Part shown: positions 23,842-32,244 of the stretch, one piece after another
How positions within the stretch are numbered: position 1 is the stretch's first letter
Layout: every line of letters starts with the position of its first letter
From: WSZJ01 sp964590435
GTDB lineage: Bacteria; Planctomycetota; MHYJ01; WSZJ01
Length of the DNA: 64,000 nt
Assembly: GCA_964590435.1 (NCBI GenBank)
Contig: CAZPWT010000008.1
Location: 62,001-126,000 of the forward strand
Direction: 5' to 3'
Notes under the pieces: model-generated
Database searches by the model: none
Seen by the model: only the letters and a program-made list of their open reading frames with translations
What the model was told of the DNA's origin: nothing
Made by a program: the position numbers and the translations under genes

Positions 23842-24933
23842 TCACTCGCCGAACGGCAGCGCGGCGGGGGCGCGGCCGAAGGCTTCGCTGAAATCGAGCG
23901 CGCCGGCGGTGGCGCCGGGGGGAAGGGCGATGCGGGCCTCGACTTTTTCGCCGGGGCGGATGTGACCGAGGGCGGCGACGCGGCCGTCCGCGGCGGCGTC
24001 GGCGCTGGCCACGATCGCGGCGACCTGCCAGGCGTCGCCTTCGCCGCGGTTCAGGACGGTGAGGACGAGGGTCGAGCCGGAGACGCGCGCCGTCGCCGCG
24101 AGGTCCGGCGCCGCGCCACCCGAGGGGGCGCGCCAGTCGACGCGGGTCCCGTCGGGGCCGTTGAGGACCGCGCCGGGGACGACTTTCGCCGCGGCGGTCT
24201 TGCCGCCGGCCGCGGTCTCGAACACGAGGTCGGCGCCGCTCCCCCGGGTCCACGCGACGAGTTCGCGCAACGAAGCGAGCGCCGTGCCGTCGGCGCCGCA
24301 CGAAAGCCGGGCGACCGCTTCCCCGCGCCCCGAAAGCCGGACGACGACCTCGGCGCCGGCCAGCGGGCCGTCGCGGGCGAGCGCCTCGTCGCGCTCCGCC
24401 GTCGACTCGCCAGCATCGTGCTGTTCCGCGACGTAATCGCACGGCCCGTTCCAGTCGTGCCCCGCGATCCACCACGGGATGAACGTGACCACGTCGACCG
24501 CGAGCGGCACGACCCCCAGCGCGATGAACGCCAGCACGATCGGGTCGTCGATGCTCCCGTCGTAGTGCGTGAACAGGAACGCCCCCACGAACGACAACGC
24601 CACCCACACGTCGTCGCAGACCGCCCAGAACGAGTCCGGCGCCTCGAAAATCCCCGCCACCGCCCGCCGCGCGCACCGCTCCTCGATCCGCACCCGCTCC
24701 CTCACCCGCTCATGCCGCGTCCCCGTCTCGTGCCCCGTCGCCACCAGCCGCACCCCCTCCGGCCGCGGCTCCGCCTCGAGCGCCACCGCCTCCGGCGCGT
24801 TCCACGACTCCGAGAGCGTCTCCCGCTCCAACACCTCGTGGTGCTCCAGCGTCACCCGCTCGCACGAATGCGCCATCACCCGGCACCCCGCCAGCGGCGC
24901 GCACAGCACCGTCACAAGGAGCAGTCGCTTCAT
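23842..24933 (-). CDS. Lipoprotein of unknown function with two membrane-like helices
   Basis: The 363-aa protein has a lipoprotein signal with lipobox LAGC (Cys17), then a charged region and two hydrophobic stretches (about WVALSFVGAFLF and IVLAFIALGVVPLAVDVV). A second half of short beta strands (VVVRLSGRGEAVARL, LVLTVLNRGEGDAWQ) resembles CARDB or Ig-like folds, which is only a visual match. The start MKRLLLVTV is set by a TATTGT hexamer 13 nt upstream (minus strand) with no SD. It is convergent with nothing and ends 46 nt before the ACP gene. Confidence 0.55.
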   Translation of the reverse strand: MKRLLLVTVLCAPLAGCRVMAHSCERVTLEHHEVLERETLSESWNAPEAVALEAEPRPEGVRLVATGHETGTRHERVRERVRIEERCARRAVAGIFEAPDSFWAVCDDVWVALSFVGAFLFTHYDGSIDDPIVLAFIALGVVPLAVDVVTFIPWWIAGHDWNGPCDYVAEQHDAGESTAERDEALARDGPLAGAEVVVRLSGRGEAVARLSCGADGTALASLRELVAWTRGSGADLVFETAAGGKTAAAKVVPGAVLNGPDGTRVDWRAPSGGAAPDLAATARVSGSTLVLTVLNRGEGDAWQVAAIVASADAAADGRVAALGHIRPGEKVEARIALPPGATAGALDFSEAFGRAPAALPFGE

Positions 24934-24940
24934 CCCGGTC

Positions 24941-24946
24941 ACAATA
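24941..24946 (-). promoter_or_regulatory. -10-like TATTGT, 13 nt from the lipoprotein start
   Basis: On the minus strand TATTGT begins 13 nt before the ATG at 24933. The spacer GACCGGG has no SD, which fits a leaderless start. Confidence 0.35.
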
Positions 24947-25023
24947 ACAGGTTCCCCCACCCGTTTCCCCGCCTCACCTCGACCCTTCCCCTCCACGCCC
25001 TCCCTCTCTTATCCTCCCCACCC

Positions 25024-25770
25024 ATGCGCCGCGTCCTCACCATCGGGCTCTTCCTCGTCGCCGCCGCTGCGCTCTTCATCACCGCCGCCTACGTCCTCGA
25101 GAGCTTCCGCCAGAAGGGCGACGTCCTGCTCAAGCCGCGCGAGAAGCCGGGGATGAAGTTCGCGGTGAATGAGACGCTCACGCACGGCGACAAGACCGAG
25201 GCCCGCCGCTGGTCCGCCGATTACATGGACGAGATCGTCAACGTCGCGGGCGGCGTCCCCTCCGGCGTACGCCGCACTTACGTCTCCTTCGAGATGGACG
25301 CCTCCGGCCCCCCGCGCCCCACCCCGCTCTCCTCCGTCGTCCTCCTCGACTCCCACGGCGCCCGCCTCGAAACCAGCGGCCAGCCCTTCACCACGGCCCC
25401 CACCTCCTGGCCCGACCCGTTCTACGGCGCCCTCCCCGACAAGCCCGTCCACCATTTCTCCGAGTGGGAAGCGCCCCAGGCGCAGGCCGTCGCTCTCGCC
25501 TCGCTGCTCGCCCGCGCCCCCGCCACCTCCGCCCGGCTCCTCTCGAAGCTGGAGCCCGACGACGTGAAGCTCGACGAGTTCGAGTGCTGGCGCATCCGCG
25601 CCGGGCTCGAGGCCAGGCTCGAGGACGGCCGCACGCTCAAGGTCGTCGGCGACCTCTTCCTCGACAAGAAGTCCGGCCGCCTGCTCGACATGGAATGGCG
25701 CGGGTGGTTCGACTCGGAAAAGGGCGAGGAGCGCGTCGGCTACATCCGCCAGCGCCGCCCGCGCAAGTAG
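25024..25770 (+). CDS. Membrane-anchored protein of unknown function
   Basis: The 248-aa protein has one N-terminal hydrophobic helix (residues 5-25), after which the chain looks periplasmic. Beta strands alternate with Pro-rich turns and a final ERVGYIRQRR tail. No domain is recognised. TATCCT begins 14 nt upstream of the ATG. It lies just before two secreted paralogues on the same strand. Confidence 0.6.
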   Translation: MRRVLTIGLFLVAAAALFITAAYVLESFRQKGDVLLKPREKPGMKFAVNETLTHGDKTEARRWSADYMDEIVNVAGGVPSGVRRTYVSFEMDASGPPRPTPLSSVVLLDSHGARLETSGQPFTTAPTSWPDPFYGALPDKPVHHFSEWEAPQAQAVALASLLARAPATSARLLSKLEPDDVKLDEFECWRIRAGLEARLEDGRTLKVVGDLFLDKKSGRLLDMEWRGWFDSEKGEERVGYIRQRRPRK

Positions 25771-25842
25771 CCCTTCGGAATCCCCGCCCCCTCCCGTAAT
25801 ATTCCGCCCCTTCCAAAACCACCACTCTTCTCAGGAGGTTCC

Positions 25843-26751
25843 ATGCGCCGTTTCGCCATCGCCGCGCTCGTCGCGGCGCTTGCCCTTCCCGTTCTCGCCG
25901 ACCCGGTCGAGATCAAGATGGGGCAGAAGCAGGGGGACAAGATCACGCGGACGACGGAGTTCGGCGGTGAGGGAACGCTGACGATCGGGAAGGGCGAGGG
26001 GGCGCAGGAGCTCCCGTGCGGGATGAACGACGCCGAGGTCGTGGCGGAGGAGGTGCTGGAAGCGAAGGACGGGAAGCCGGTGAAGATCAAGAAGTACTAC
26101 ACGGTGAACCGGAACGCCTTCACGATCGAGGCGGCGGGAGTGAACCAGGTGAAGAGGAACTCGCTGGTCGGGCACATCGTGACGGTGGAGATGAAGGATG
26201 GGAAGCCGGTCGCGACGTGCGAGGCGGGGACGGAGAAGGAGCTGAAGAAGGAGAAGATGGGGGAGGAAATCGACGAGGCGCTGATCCCGGGCAAGCCGGT
26301 GAACGTCGGCGACACGTGGGAAGGCGACCCGGCGCAGGTGAAGAAGGCGTTCGCGCCGGACGACGGCGAGGTCGAGGAAGCCTCAGTGACGTGCAAGCTG
26401 GAGGCGGTCGAGGAGAAGTTCGGGCAGAAGTGCGCGAAGGTGACGGTGAAGATCTCGATGAAGGCGACGGGGAAGGACGACGCGGGACAGAAGACCAAGA
26501 CGAAGATCACGCTGGAGGGCCCGGTGTGGTTCGGGCTGACGGCGGGGCGGTCGCTAGGGATGGAGCTGGAGGGCAAGCTGCAGGTGAACGGCAGCCTGCC
26601 GAATGGCCAGCCGATGAAGATGGACATCGACCTGAAGGCGAAGGGGGAATCGAAGCCGGGCGTGGCGGACTTCGAGGCGAAGGCGGAGGAGGGCGACGAA
26701 GAGGAAGGCGAAGGGGACGAGGGCGAGGAAGAAGAAGGCGGCATGAAGTAG
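25843..26751 (+). CDS. Secreted protein of unknown function, paralogue 1
   Basis: The 302-aa protein has a 19-residue signal peptide ending VLA-DP. The mature part is beta-rich with KITRTTEFGGEGTL, DAEVVAEEVLEAKDGKP and a GDTWEGDP segment. A long acidic tail (EEGDEEEGEGDEGEEEEGG) closes it. An SD AGGAGG lies 8 nt before the ATG. The next gene is a paralogue in tandem with a terminator between them. The fold is not recognised and no catalytic motif is visible. Confidence 0.7.
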   Translation: MRRFAIAALVAALALPVLADPVEIKMGQKQGDKITRTTEFGGEGTLTIGKGEGAQELPCGMNDAEVVAEEVLEAKDGKPVKIKKYYTVNRNAFTIEAAGVNQVKRNSLVGHIVTVEMKDGKPVATCEAGTEKELKKEKMGEEIDEALIPGKPVNVGDTWEGDPAQVKKAFAPDDGEVEEASVTCKLEAVEEKFGQKCAKVTVKISMKATGKDDAGQKTKTKITLEGPVWFGLTAGRSLGMELEGKLQVNGSLPNGQPMKMDIDLKAKGESKPGVADFEAKAEEGDEEEGEGDEGEEEEGGMK

Positions 26752-26768
26752 CGGATGCGGTTGATCCC

Positions 26769-26798
26769 AAGCGCGGGGGCGGCGACGCCTCCGCGCTT
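26769..26798 (+). terminator. Intrinsic terminator between the tandem secreted paralogues
   Basis: AAGCGCGG (26769-26776) pairs with CCGCGCTT (26791-26798), and six T residues follow. It ends the upstream paralogue, so the downstream one must have its own promoter. Confidence 0.8.
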
Positions 26799-26824
26799 TT
26801 TTCGTTTCCGGGCCGCGCGGCGAC

Positions 26825-26830
26825 TACACT
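26825..26830 (+). promoter_or_regulatory. -10-like TACACT for a leaderless transcript
   Basis: TACACT begins 12 nt before the ATG at 26837 and only 27 nt after the terminator. This is independent support that the downstream paralogue is transcribed from its own start. Confidence 0.5.
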
Positions 26831-26836
26831 TTGCGG

Positions 26837-27730
26837 ATGCGCGCTTCCCTCCCCGCGGCCCTGATCCTGCTGGCGGCCTCGTTCTGCGCCGCCGAGGACG
26901 CCGCGACGATCGAGATCAGGCCGGGCGTGCAGGCTGGTGCGAAGATCACGCGGACGATGCGGACCTCGGGGAAAGGGACGATCACCGTCGAGGCCGGCGG
27001 CGACCCGAAGGAGTTCGAGTGCCGGATGGACGGGGTCGAGGAGGTCGCGGAGGAGGCGCTCGAGGCGAAGGACGGGCGCGCTTCCAAGGTGAAACGCCGC
27101 TACGACCGCAAGGAGTCGACGTTCGAGGTGCCGGCGGTCGGGAAGAAGGAAGAGAAGGCGAGCAGCCTGCCGGGGCTGGTGCTGACGCTCGAGCGCAAGG
27201 ACGGGAAGACGTCGGCGACGTGCGCGGAGAAGAACGTCGAGCCGAAGGAGCTGGCGTCCGAGACGCTGGACGACGAATGGAGCGTGCCGCTGTCGCCGAA
27301 AGGGCCGGTGGCGAAGGGCGACGAGTGGAAGCCGGACGCCGCGGCCGTGAAGGCCTGGGCCTCGGCGCGCGGCCGGAAAGTCGAGGAGGCGGCGCTGTCG
27401 TGCCGGCTGGCGGAAATCGAAACGCGCGGCGGCCGGAAGTGCGCGCGGATCGAGGTCGATTTCGCCGCGAAAGGGACGACGAAACCCGGGGAGAAGCAGC
27501 CGGAGCAGAAGCTCGCGTGGACGCTCAAGGGCGACGTCTGGTGGAGCCTCGACGACGCGCGGGTCGTGGCGTTCGAGCTGAAGGGCGACCTGACGCTCGA
27601 GTGGGACGTGCCGGCGGCCGCGGGGAAAGCGGCGGAGCACTGGAAGAGCGCGATGAAGATTGAGCTGGGGGGCGAGGGCAAGCCGGGAGAGGCGAAGTTC
27701 GGGGCGGAGCCGGCGGGGAACGGGAAATAG
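26837..27730 (+). CDS. Secreted protein of unknown function, paralogue 2
   Basis: The 297-aa protein is clearly related to the preceding gene. It shares the GAKITRTMRTSGKGTITV strand set, the DGVEEVAEEALEAKDGR block and the late KPGEAKFGAE region, but lacks the acidic tail. A signal peptide spans about residues 1-19 (ending FCA-AED). The ATG at 26837 is preferred over TTG 26831 because of the -10 spacing. The stop is immediately followed by the stop of the convergent gene, with no gap. No function is inferred beyond a secreted beta-rich protein. Confidence 0.7.
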   Translation: MRASLPAALILLAASFCAAEDAATIEIRPGVQAGAKITRTMRTSGKGTITVEAGGDPKEFECRMDGVEEVAEEALEAKDGRASKVKRRYDRKESTFEVPAVGKKEEKASSLPGLVLTLERKDGKTSATCAEKNVEPKELASETLDDEWSVPLSPKGPVAKGDEWKPDAAAVKAWASARGRKVEEAALSCRLAEIETRGGRKCARIEVDFAAKGTTKPGEKQPEQKLAWTLKGDVWWSLDDARVVAFELKGDLTLEWDVPAAAGKAAEHWKSAMKIELGGEGKPGEAKFGAEPAGNGK

Positions 27731-28252
27731 TCAGCGAGAGCTCCGCCCAGACTTGGCCGGTGGGGTGCCAGTCCACCACCGTGCACAAGCAGTCACCTCG
27801 TCATAGATTTCGGCGATCGACTTCCCCGAGCGGTCGTCCAACCACTCGCGCCACGGCTTGTCCGGACCGCCCGGCTTCTGGTTGAGATCGAAGAATCCGA
27901 ATAGCTCCTGCAACACCTCGTGACACCGCGAACGCACGGAGCATGGATGCGTCTGGCCAGGCATTTCCGAGGAGAAAGATGAGGCCTCTGGGTCGCAGAT
28001 CCTGAGATCCTCAAGCGAGTCAACCATTGCGAGCACAACGGCCGGATCTTCTGTTCGTTCGAAGCGTTCGAAAATCTCTCTCCGGCTCTCAAGACTTCGC
28101 GTTCCGTCCGTCGACGCATCAATTTCCATCCGGGCCATCCAGTACGCCTGCTCGTCGACGGGATGCCCGGGCCAGTGATCGGAACCCGGAGCTGTCGCGC
28201 AACCTGTTACCGCGGACAGCATGAGAGAGAGCATCGAACAGCGCCTCTTCAT
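27731..28252 (-). CDS. Small lipoprotein of unknown function
   Basis: The 173-aa protein has a lipoprotein signal (lipobox VTGC, Cys18) followed by an acidic, helix-prone region. No domain is recognised. Its ATG overlaps the malQ stop as ATGA, so translation is coupled to the enzyme. GC content is visibly lower than that of malQ, which suggests later acquisition. It resembles in style the lipoprotein at 49.1-49.75 kb, but they are not clearly homologous. Confidence 0.6.
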   Translation of the reverse strand: MKRRCSMLSLMLSAVTGCATAPGSDHWPGHPVDEQAYWMARMEIDASTDGTRSLESRREIFERFERTEDPAVVLAMVDSLEDLRICDPEASSFSSEMPGQTHPCSVRSRCHEVLQELFGFFDLNQKPGGPDKPWREWLDDRSGKSIAEIYDEVTACARWWTGTPPAKSGRSSR

Positions 28253-29739
28253 CGTCCCGGGTCCCTTCCGCACTCCTCCGTCACCGCCCTCAACCCCGCC
28301 AGCCTCTCCCCCACCGGGTGCTTCCCCGTGAACCGCCACCGCCAGTTTCCTTTCGCCAGCCCCGGCGTGTTCATCCGCGCTTCGCTCCCGAGGATCAGCA
28401 CGTCCTGCAGCGGCGCGATCGCCAGCGCGGCGACGCTCGACCACGCGAGCTTGATGAACCTCCACGCCACGTCGCTCCCGTCGAACTTCAGGTAGAGCCT
28501 CACGGGGTGCCGTTCGACGTCGGGGAGCGCTTCCCACCACCCCGTCGTCGTGTCGTTGTCGTGGGTGCCGGTGTAGACGGCGGTGTTGGGGTCGTAATTC
28601 TCCGGGAGGAACGGGTTCTTCGGGTCGCCGTCGAAGGCGAACTGGAGGACGCGCATGCCGGGGAGGCCGACCTGCTCGCGGAGGTGGCGCACGGAGTCCG
28701 TGATGATCCCCAGGTCCTCCGCGAGGAACGGCAGCCCGCCCAGGGCTTTGCGGAGGGCCTCGAAGAACGGCGCTCGCGGCCCGGGCACCCACTTCCCTTC
28801 CTTCGCGGATTTCGCGCCGGCGGGGACGTGCCATGCGTCCTGGAAGCCGCGGAAGTGGTCGATGCGGGTGAGGTCGAAGAGGCGCGCGGCGTGCTTCGCG
28901 CGGCGGATCCACCAGTCGTAGCCGGTGCGGCGGAGGGCATCCCAGTCGTAGAGCGGGTTCCCCCAGAGCTGGCCGTCCTTGGCGAAGTAGTCCGGCGGGA
29001 CGCCGGCGACGACGGTCGAGCGGCGGTTCGCGTCGAAAAGAAAAACATCGGTCGCGGACCAGGCTTCGCAGGAGTCCCCCGCGACGAAGATCGGCATGTC
29101 CCCCAGCAGCCGGACGCCCCGCGCCGCGGCGTACGCCCGCAACGCCGCCCACTGCCGGAACCACAGGAACTGCCGGAACCGGTGCTCGTCGACCGCGGCC
29201 GCCAGTTCCTTCCGGGACCGCTCCAGCGCCGCCGGCTTCCGCAGCCGCAGCTCCTCGGGCCACTTCGTCCACGACTCGCCACCCCGCGCGTCCTTGATCG
29301 CCGCGTAGAGCGCCCAGTCGTCGAGCCACGAGGCTTCTTCCTTCGCGAACCGCTCCACCTCGACGCGCAACCGCGAGCCGCCCCTGAAATTCGCCCAGGC
29401 TTTGCGGAGAAGCGCTTCCCGTGCCGGACGGGCCGCGTCGTAGTCGGCGACGCCGTCGTCGAAGGAGCGCGCCGGGAGGTCGGCGGGGGCAAGAAGGCCA
29501 TCGGCAACGAGATCCTCGGGGCTGACCAGCAGCGTCTCCCCCGCGAACGTCGAGTAGGCGGCGTAGGGCGAGTCACCCGCACCGAACGGTCCGACAGGGA
29601 GCATCTGCCACCAGGTCTGCCGCGCGGCGGCCAGCGCGTCGATCCACGAGCGTGCGGCGGGGCCGAGGTCGCCGACGCCGAAGCGCGACGGGAGCGAGGT
29701 GACGGAGAGGAGGAGGCCGGAGGAGCGTGGGAGGGGCAT
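28249..29739 (-). CDS. malQ: 4-alpha-glucanotransferase (amylomaltase, GH77)
   Basis: The 496-aa protein has full GH77 length and motifs. The start motif is MPLPRSSGLLLSVTSLPS, followed by GDSPYAAYSTFAGETLL and LGDMPIFVA. The nucleophile is Asp294 in DLTRIDHFRGF, the acid/base is Glu341 in FLAEDLG, and VYTGTHDNDTTTGWW is present. It disproportionates maltodextrins in glycogen or maltose turnover. TACACT begins 14 nt before the ATG (minus strand), so it may be leaderless. The N-terminal 29 codons that could be added upstream lack homology. Confidence 0.96.
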   Translation of the reverse strand: MPLPRSSGLLLSVTSLPSRFGVGDLGPAARSWIDALAAARQTWWQMLPVGPFGAGDSPYAAYSTFAGETLLVSPEDLVADGLLAPADLPARSFDDGVADYDAARPAREALLRKAWANFRGGSRLRVEVERFAKEEASWLDDWALYAAIKDARGGESWTKWPEELRLRKPAALERSRKELAAAVDEHRFRQFLWFRQWAALRAYAAARGVRLLGDMPIFVAGDSCEAWSATDVFLFDANRRSTVVAGVPPDYFAKDGQLWGNPLYDWDALRRTGYDWWIRRAKHAARLFDLTRIDHFRGFQDAWHVPAGAKSAKEGKWVPGPRAPFFEALRKALGGLPFLAEDLGIITDSVRHLREQVGLPGMRVLQFAFDGDPKNPFLPENYDPNTAVYTGTHDNDTTTGWWEALPDVERHPVRLYLKFDGSDVAWRFIKLAWSSVAALAIAPLQDVLILGSEARMNTPGLAKGNWRWRFTGKHPVGERLAGLRAVTEECGRDPGR

Positions 29740-29747
29740 GGCGTGGA

Positions 29748-29753
29748 AGTGTA
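29748..29753 (-). promoter_or_regulatory. -10-like TACACT upstream of malQ
   Basis: On the minus strand TACACT starts 14 nt before the malQ ATG, with a C-rich spacer and no SD. It belongs to the leaderless-type set. Confidence 0.4.
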
Positions 29754-29964
29754 GCAGCGCGGCGGGCAGTGTGGCGCAGTAGCCCTCGGCCTGGGAGAAG
29801 GCCGTGTTCAGGCCGTTTGCCTCCAACGAAAAACGGCATGAACACGGAAAGCACAGAGGGACGGAAAGACACGGAACGGTCAGTCTTAGGATAGAAGCGG
29901 ATGGGATGGACTTCCGGCAGGTAGGCAGGAGACCTCGCAGGCCTGAGGCAAGTTACGGCCGCGC

Positions 29965-30309
29965 CTACGACCCGGCGGCGAACGATTCCCCTGAAGCGAG
30001 GCGCTTGACCACGGCGTTTGCGCAGATCTGGTACTGCGAAAACGCGGGTGTGTCGTCCTCAACGTACGCGATTTCGGCGACATGCCACTCCGTCCCGCAC
30101 TCGCGATTCGCAGCCTCGACTCCTGCCATGACCGCAATCTGCAGCTGAGCCTCGTCTATCGGATTGTGTCTGCCGGGATGGACAGGCGGCAGCTTCACGA
30201 TCATCACCCCGAACGCAGGCTGCTTGCTCAGGCGAAGCCCAAGGAGGTTGTGCGTCGGCCCGGTGATCCTCGAAACCTGGAAACGACCGTCAACGATGCT
30301 GAAAGTCAT
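29965..30309 (-). CDS. Small protein of unknown function, 114 aa
   Basis: The protein is not recognised. It opens with MTFSIVDGRFQVSRITGP and has a Pro/His-rich mid part (LPPVHPGRHNP). It ends with AVVKRLASGESFAAGS. No signal peptide is present. Its start overlaps the upstream VOC gene stop as ATGA, so the two are co-translated. The low GC of this stretch sets it apart from malQ. Confidence 0.55.
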   Translation of the reverse strand: MTFSIVDGRFQVSRITGPTHNLLGLRLSKQPAFGVMIVKLPPVHPGRHNPIDEAQLQIAVMAGVEAANRECGTEWHVAEIAYVEDDTPAFSQYQICANAVVKRLASGESFAAGS

Positions 30310-30665
30310 CGGTCCTCCTGGGTCAGCTCCACCGCCCTCCCGTCCGGATCGCGCAACAGCGCCCTCAAGCCGTTCGGGCCGCTGTTGGGCTTATTCTCGA
30401 CGCGCCAGCCCGAGTTCATCGCCGCATTGCAGCAGACCACGACGTCCGGCACGGCGAACCCGAGGCGCGTCGTTGCGTCCGCAACCTTGCCCTCGGGCAG
30501 CGGATGGATCTCCAGCGCCGCCTCACCGGCCTCCGCCGCGAGGTACGCCGGCCCCTTCCCCTTCTGTTCCTCTTCGAAATCGAACCCGAGGCACTCGTAG
30601 AAATCCCGCAGGTCCTCGAGCTTGTGGGTCTTCAGCACGATCTTCGCGAATTCGGGCATCGTCAC
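30306..30665 (-). CDS. VOC (glyoxalase/bleomycin-resistance fold) protein
   Basis: The 119-aa protein is one VOC module. It has KIVLKTHKLEDLRDFYECLGFDFEEEQ, then ALEIHPLPEG and a final LRALLRDPDGRAVELTQ strand with the usual RDPDGxxxEL motif. Such proteins act as small-molecule isomerases, dioxygenases or binding proteins, usually with a metal ligated by His/Glu, and the substrate is not clear. It shares a short operon with the 114-aa unknown. Confidence 0.85.
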   Translation of the reverse strand: MTMPEFAKIVLKTHKLEDLRDFYECLGFDFEEEQKGKGPAYLAAEAGEAALEIHPLPEGKVADATTRLGFAVPDVVVCCNAAMNSGWRVENKPNSGPNGLRALLRDPDGRAVELTQEDR

Positions 30666-30977
30666 TCCCTGAGGATCTCATGGAAACGCTCGCGCCTCTA
30701 TCTCGCCGTGATGCCCAGGTGGCGGAAATACCCAGTGAGACAGTCACGGGCGAGTTGCGATCTGGTGACCCCCCTGGGCTCGCGCCGTGCGGTCCAGCAA
30801 CTTCAGGAGTGAGTCCGGAATCTGCGCCGAAACTGACTTCATTGGTCGCCGCTTCGCGGTCTTTGCTAGTCGCATTCCGCGATTCTATGCCAAGCGGAAC
30901 ACGACTTCGCGATTGACCATGCTTCCTGGCACGCCGCGCGCCGCCATGCAGCGACCCTTTCGGCTGAAGTGCTTACA
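30666..30977. other. Intergenic stretch without supported genes
   Basis: This 312-bp gap separates the divergent VOC unit and the 30978 gene. It has lower GC than its flanks and holds only short frames with no codon-use support. A TACAAT sequence at 30974-30979 spans the first in-frame ATG of the plus gene. If it is a -10, then the true start may be the ATG at 30990. I see no hairpin or repeat of note. Confidence 0.5.
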
Positions 30978-31658
30978 ATGCCGGTCGAAATGGAACTCCG
31001 CGAACTGCGAGAGAAACTGGCCGACGCAAGAGCTCGCCTCGAATCGATCCTGCGACGCATGGCGTACTCGAGAGTCGAGCAAGCAGAGTACGACCGTGCG
31101 GCGGGCGAAGTTCATGAACTCGAACGGTCGCTCGCCCGGGTACTCGGCGAAGAGTTTGCGACGACGATCGACTTTCCCGTGGAGTGGGATCGAGGCGCGC
31201 CGCTGCCTCACGTCATCGCCGCCGAAGGCCGGACATTCCTGATATTCCTCGTCTCGGAGCCGGATCCGAACTGGGACGGCACCTACGTCAACGTGAAGGA
31301 TCCCGCCGACCACCAAATCGAGCCTTACGCACTGGTGGAGTTCCTCCAGTGCACCTCGATGAAGCTGGGTTCACCCAACGACGAAGTGTTTGCGGGGCAC
31401 CCCCTCCGTGACCGCGGCATGGAACCCTACTGCGCGCAGGAGGTTCTGAATTCAAGATGGATTGCGGAGATCGAAGCGATCAACCGGGTGCACGCCGGGT
31501 ACAACCCCGCGCGCTGGAAAGACCTGAAGCACTACATCTTCTGGTTCCATGACTCCACGTTCGAATGCATCGCCGAAGGTTTTCGCGTGGAGACATTCCG
31601 AGAGTCGATGGCCGAGGTAGTCGCTCGCGCGTGCGATCGACTGATCGACAGGTCCTGA
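30978..31658 (+). CDS. Conserved-looking cytoplasmic protein of unknown function
   Basis: The 226-aa protein begins with an amphipathic helical stretch (LRELREKLADARARLESILRR). A globular core contains HYIFWFHDSTFECIAEGF near the C-terminus, a distinctive aromatic/His strand. No signal or known catalytic motif is recognised. Starts at 30978 or 30990 are both in frame; the later one is favoured if TACAAT at 30974 is the -10. GC content is lower than in housekeeping genes here. Confidence 0.6.
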   Translation: MPVEMELRELREKLADARARLESILRRMAYSRVEQAEYDRAAGEVHELERSLARVLGEEFATTIDFPVEWDRGAPLPHVIAAEGRTFLIFLVSEPDPNWDGTYVNVKDPADHQIEPYALVEFLQCTSMKLGSPNDEVFAGHPLRDRGMEPYCAQEVLNSRWIAEIEAINRVHAGYNPARWKDLKHYIFWFHDSTFECIAEGFRVETFRESMAEVVARACDRLIDRS

Positions 31659-31665
31659 GTCGCTC

Positions 31666-32088
31666 CTACTCTCCGATCACCTTCACGAGCACCCTCTTCG
31701 CCCGCCGCCCGTCGAACTCCCCGTAGAAGATCTGCTCCCACGGGCCGAAGTCGAGCTTTCCCTTCGTGATCGCGCACACGACTTCGCGCCCCATGATCTG
31801 CCGCTTGTGGTGGGCGTCGGCATTGTCCTCGCCGGTGCGGTTGTGGTGGTAGCGATCGGGGGACGCGTCGAACGGCGCGAGCTGCTCGAGCCAGCGCTTG
31901 TAGTCCTCATGCAGGCCGCGCTCGTCGTCGTTGATGAAGACGCTCGCGGTGATGTGCATCGCGTTGACCAGGCAGAGGCCTTCCTTCACGCCGGATTTCG
32001 CGACGACCTGCTCGACCTGGGGAGTGATGTTCAGGAAGTCCATGCGGGCGGGGATGTTGAAAGTGAGGTACTCCGTGGTGGACTTCAT
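31666..32088 (-). CDS. YjbQ / UPF0047 family protein
   Basis: The 140-aa protein has the UPF0047 order: LTFNIPARMDFLNITPQVEQVV, then LCLVNAMHITASVFINDDE, DRYHHNRTGEDNADAHHKRQIMG and a final KVIGE. The conserved His/Asp patch (AMHIT, HHN, DNADAHHK) is the putative active site of this family, once reported to have thiamine phosphate synthase-like activity. Its ATG is 8 nt after a good GGAGG site. Confidence 0.93.
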   Translation of the reverse strand: MKSTTEYLTFNIPARMDFLNITPQVEQVVAKSGVKEGLCLVNAMHITASVFINDDERGLHEDYKRWLEQLAPFDASPDRYHHNRTGEDNADAHHKRQIMGREVVCAITKGKLDFGPWEQIFYGEFDGRRAKRVLVKVIGE

Positions 32089-32183
32089 CGGCGTCCTGCC
32101 CTCCTTGCGAGTGGTCCTGGCTCCGCCATCGCGGCGGCTTGGGCGGCGGCGGCCGGTTCGCGAATCGCCGAGCTGACATAGCA

Positions 32184-32213
32184 TTTCGAACGCTGTCCCT
32201 GCCTCGATATACT
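32184..32213 (+). promoter_or_regulatory. Possible promoter of the protease-propeller operon
   Basis: TTTCGA (32184-32189) and TATACT (32208-32213) are separated by 18 nt. The ATG at 32245 is about 30 nt downstream, with GGAG 8-9 nt before it. This gene therefore belongs to the leadered class. Confidence 0.4.
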
Positions 32214-32244
32214 CTCCCGATCGATTCTATCTCTGGAGTTCACG

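Noticed and set aside
29838..29872. ACGGAAAG-rich low-complexity stretch upstream of malQ
   Set aside because: It shows repeated words but no steady 7-bp register, so I did not add it to the heptamer family.
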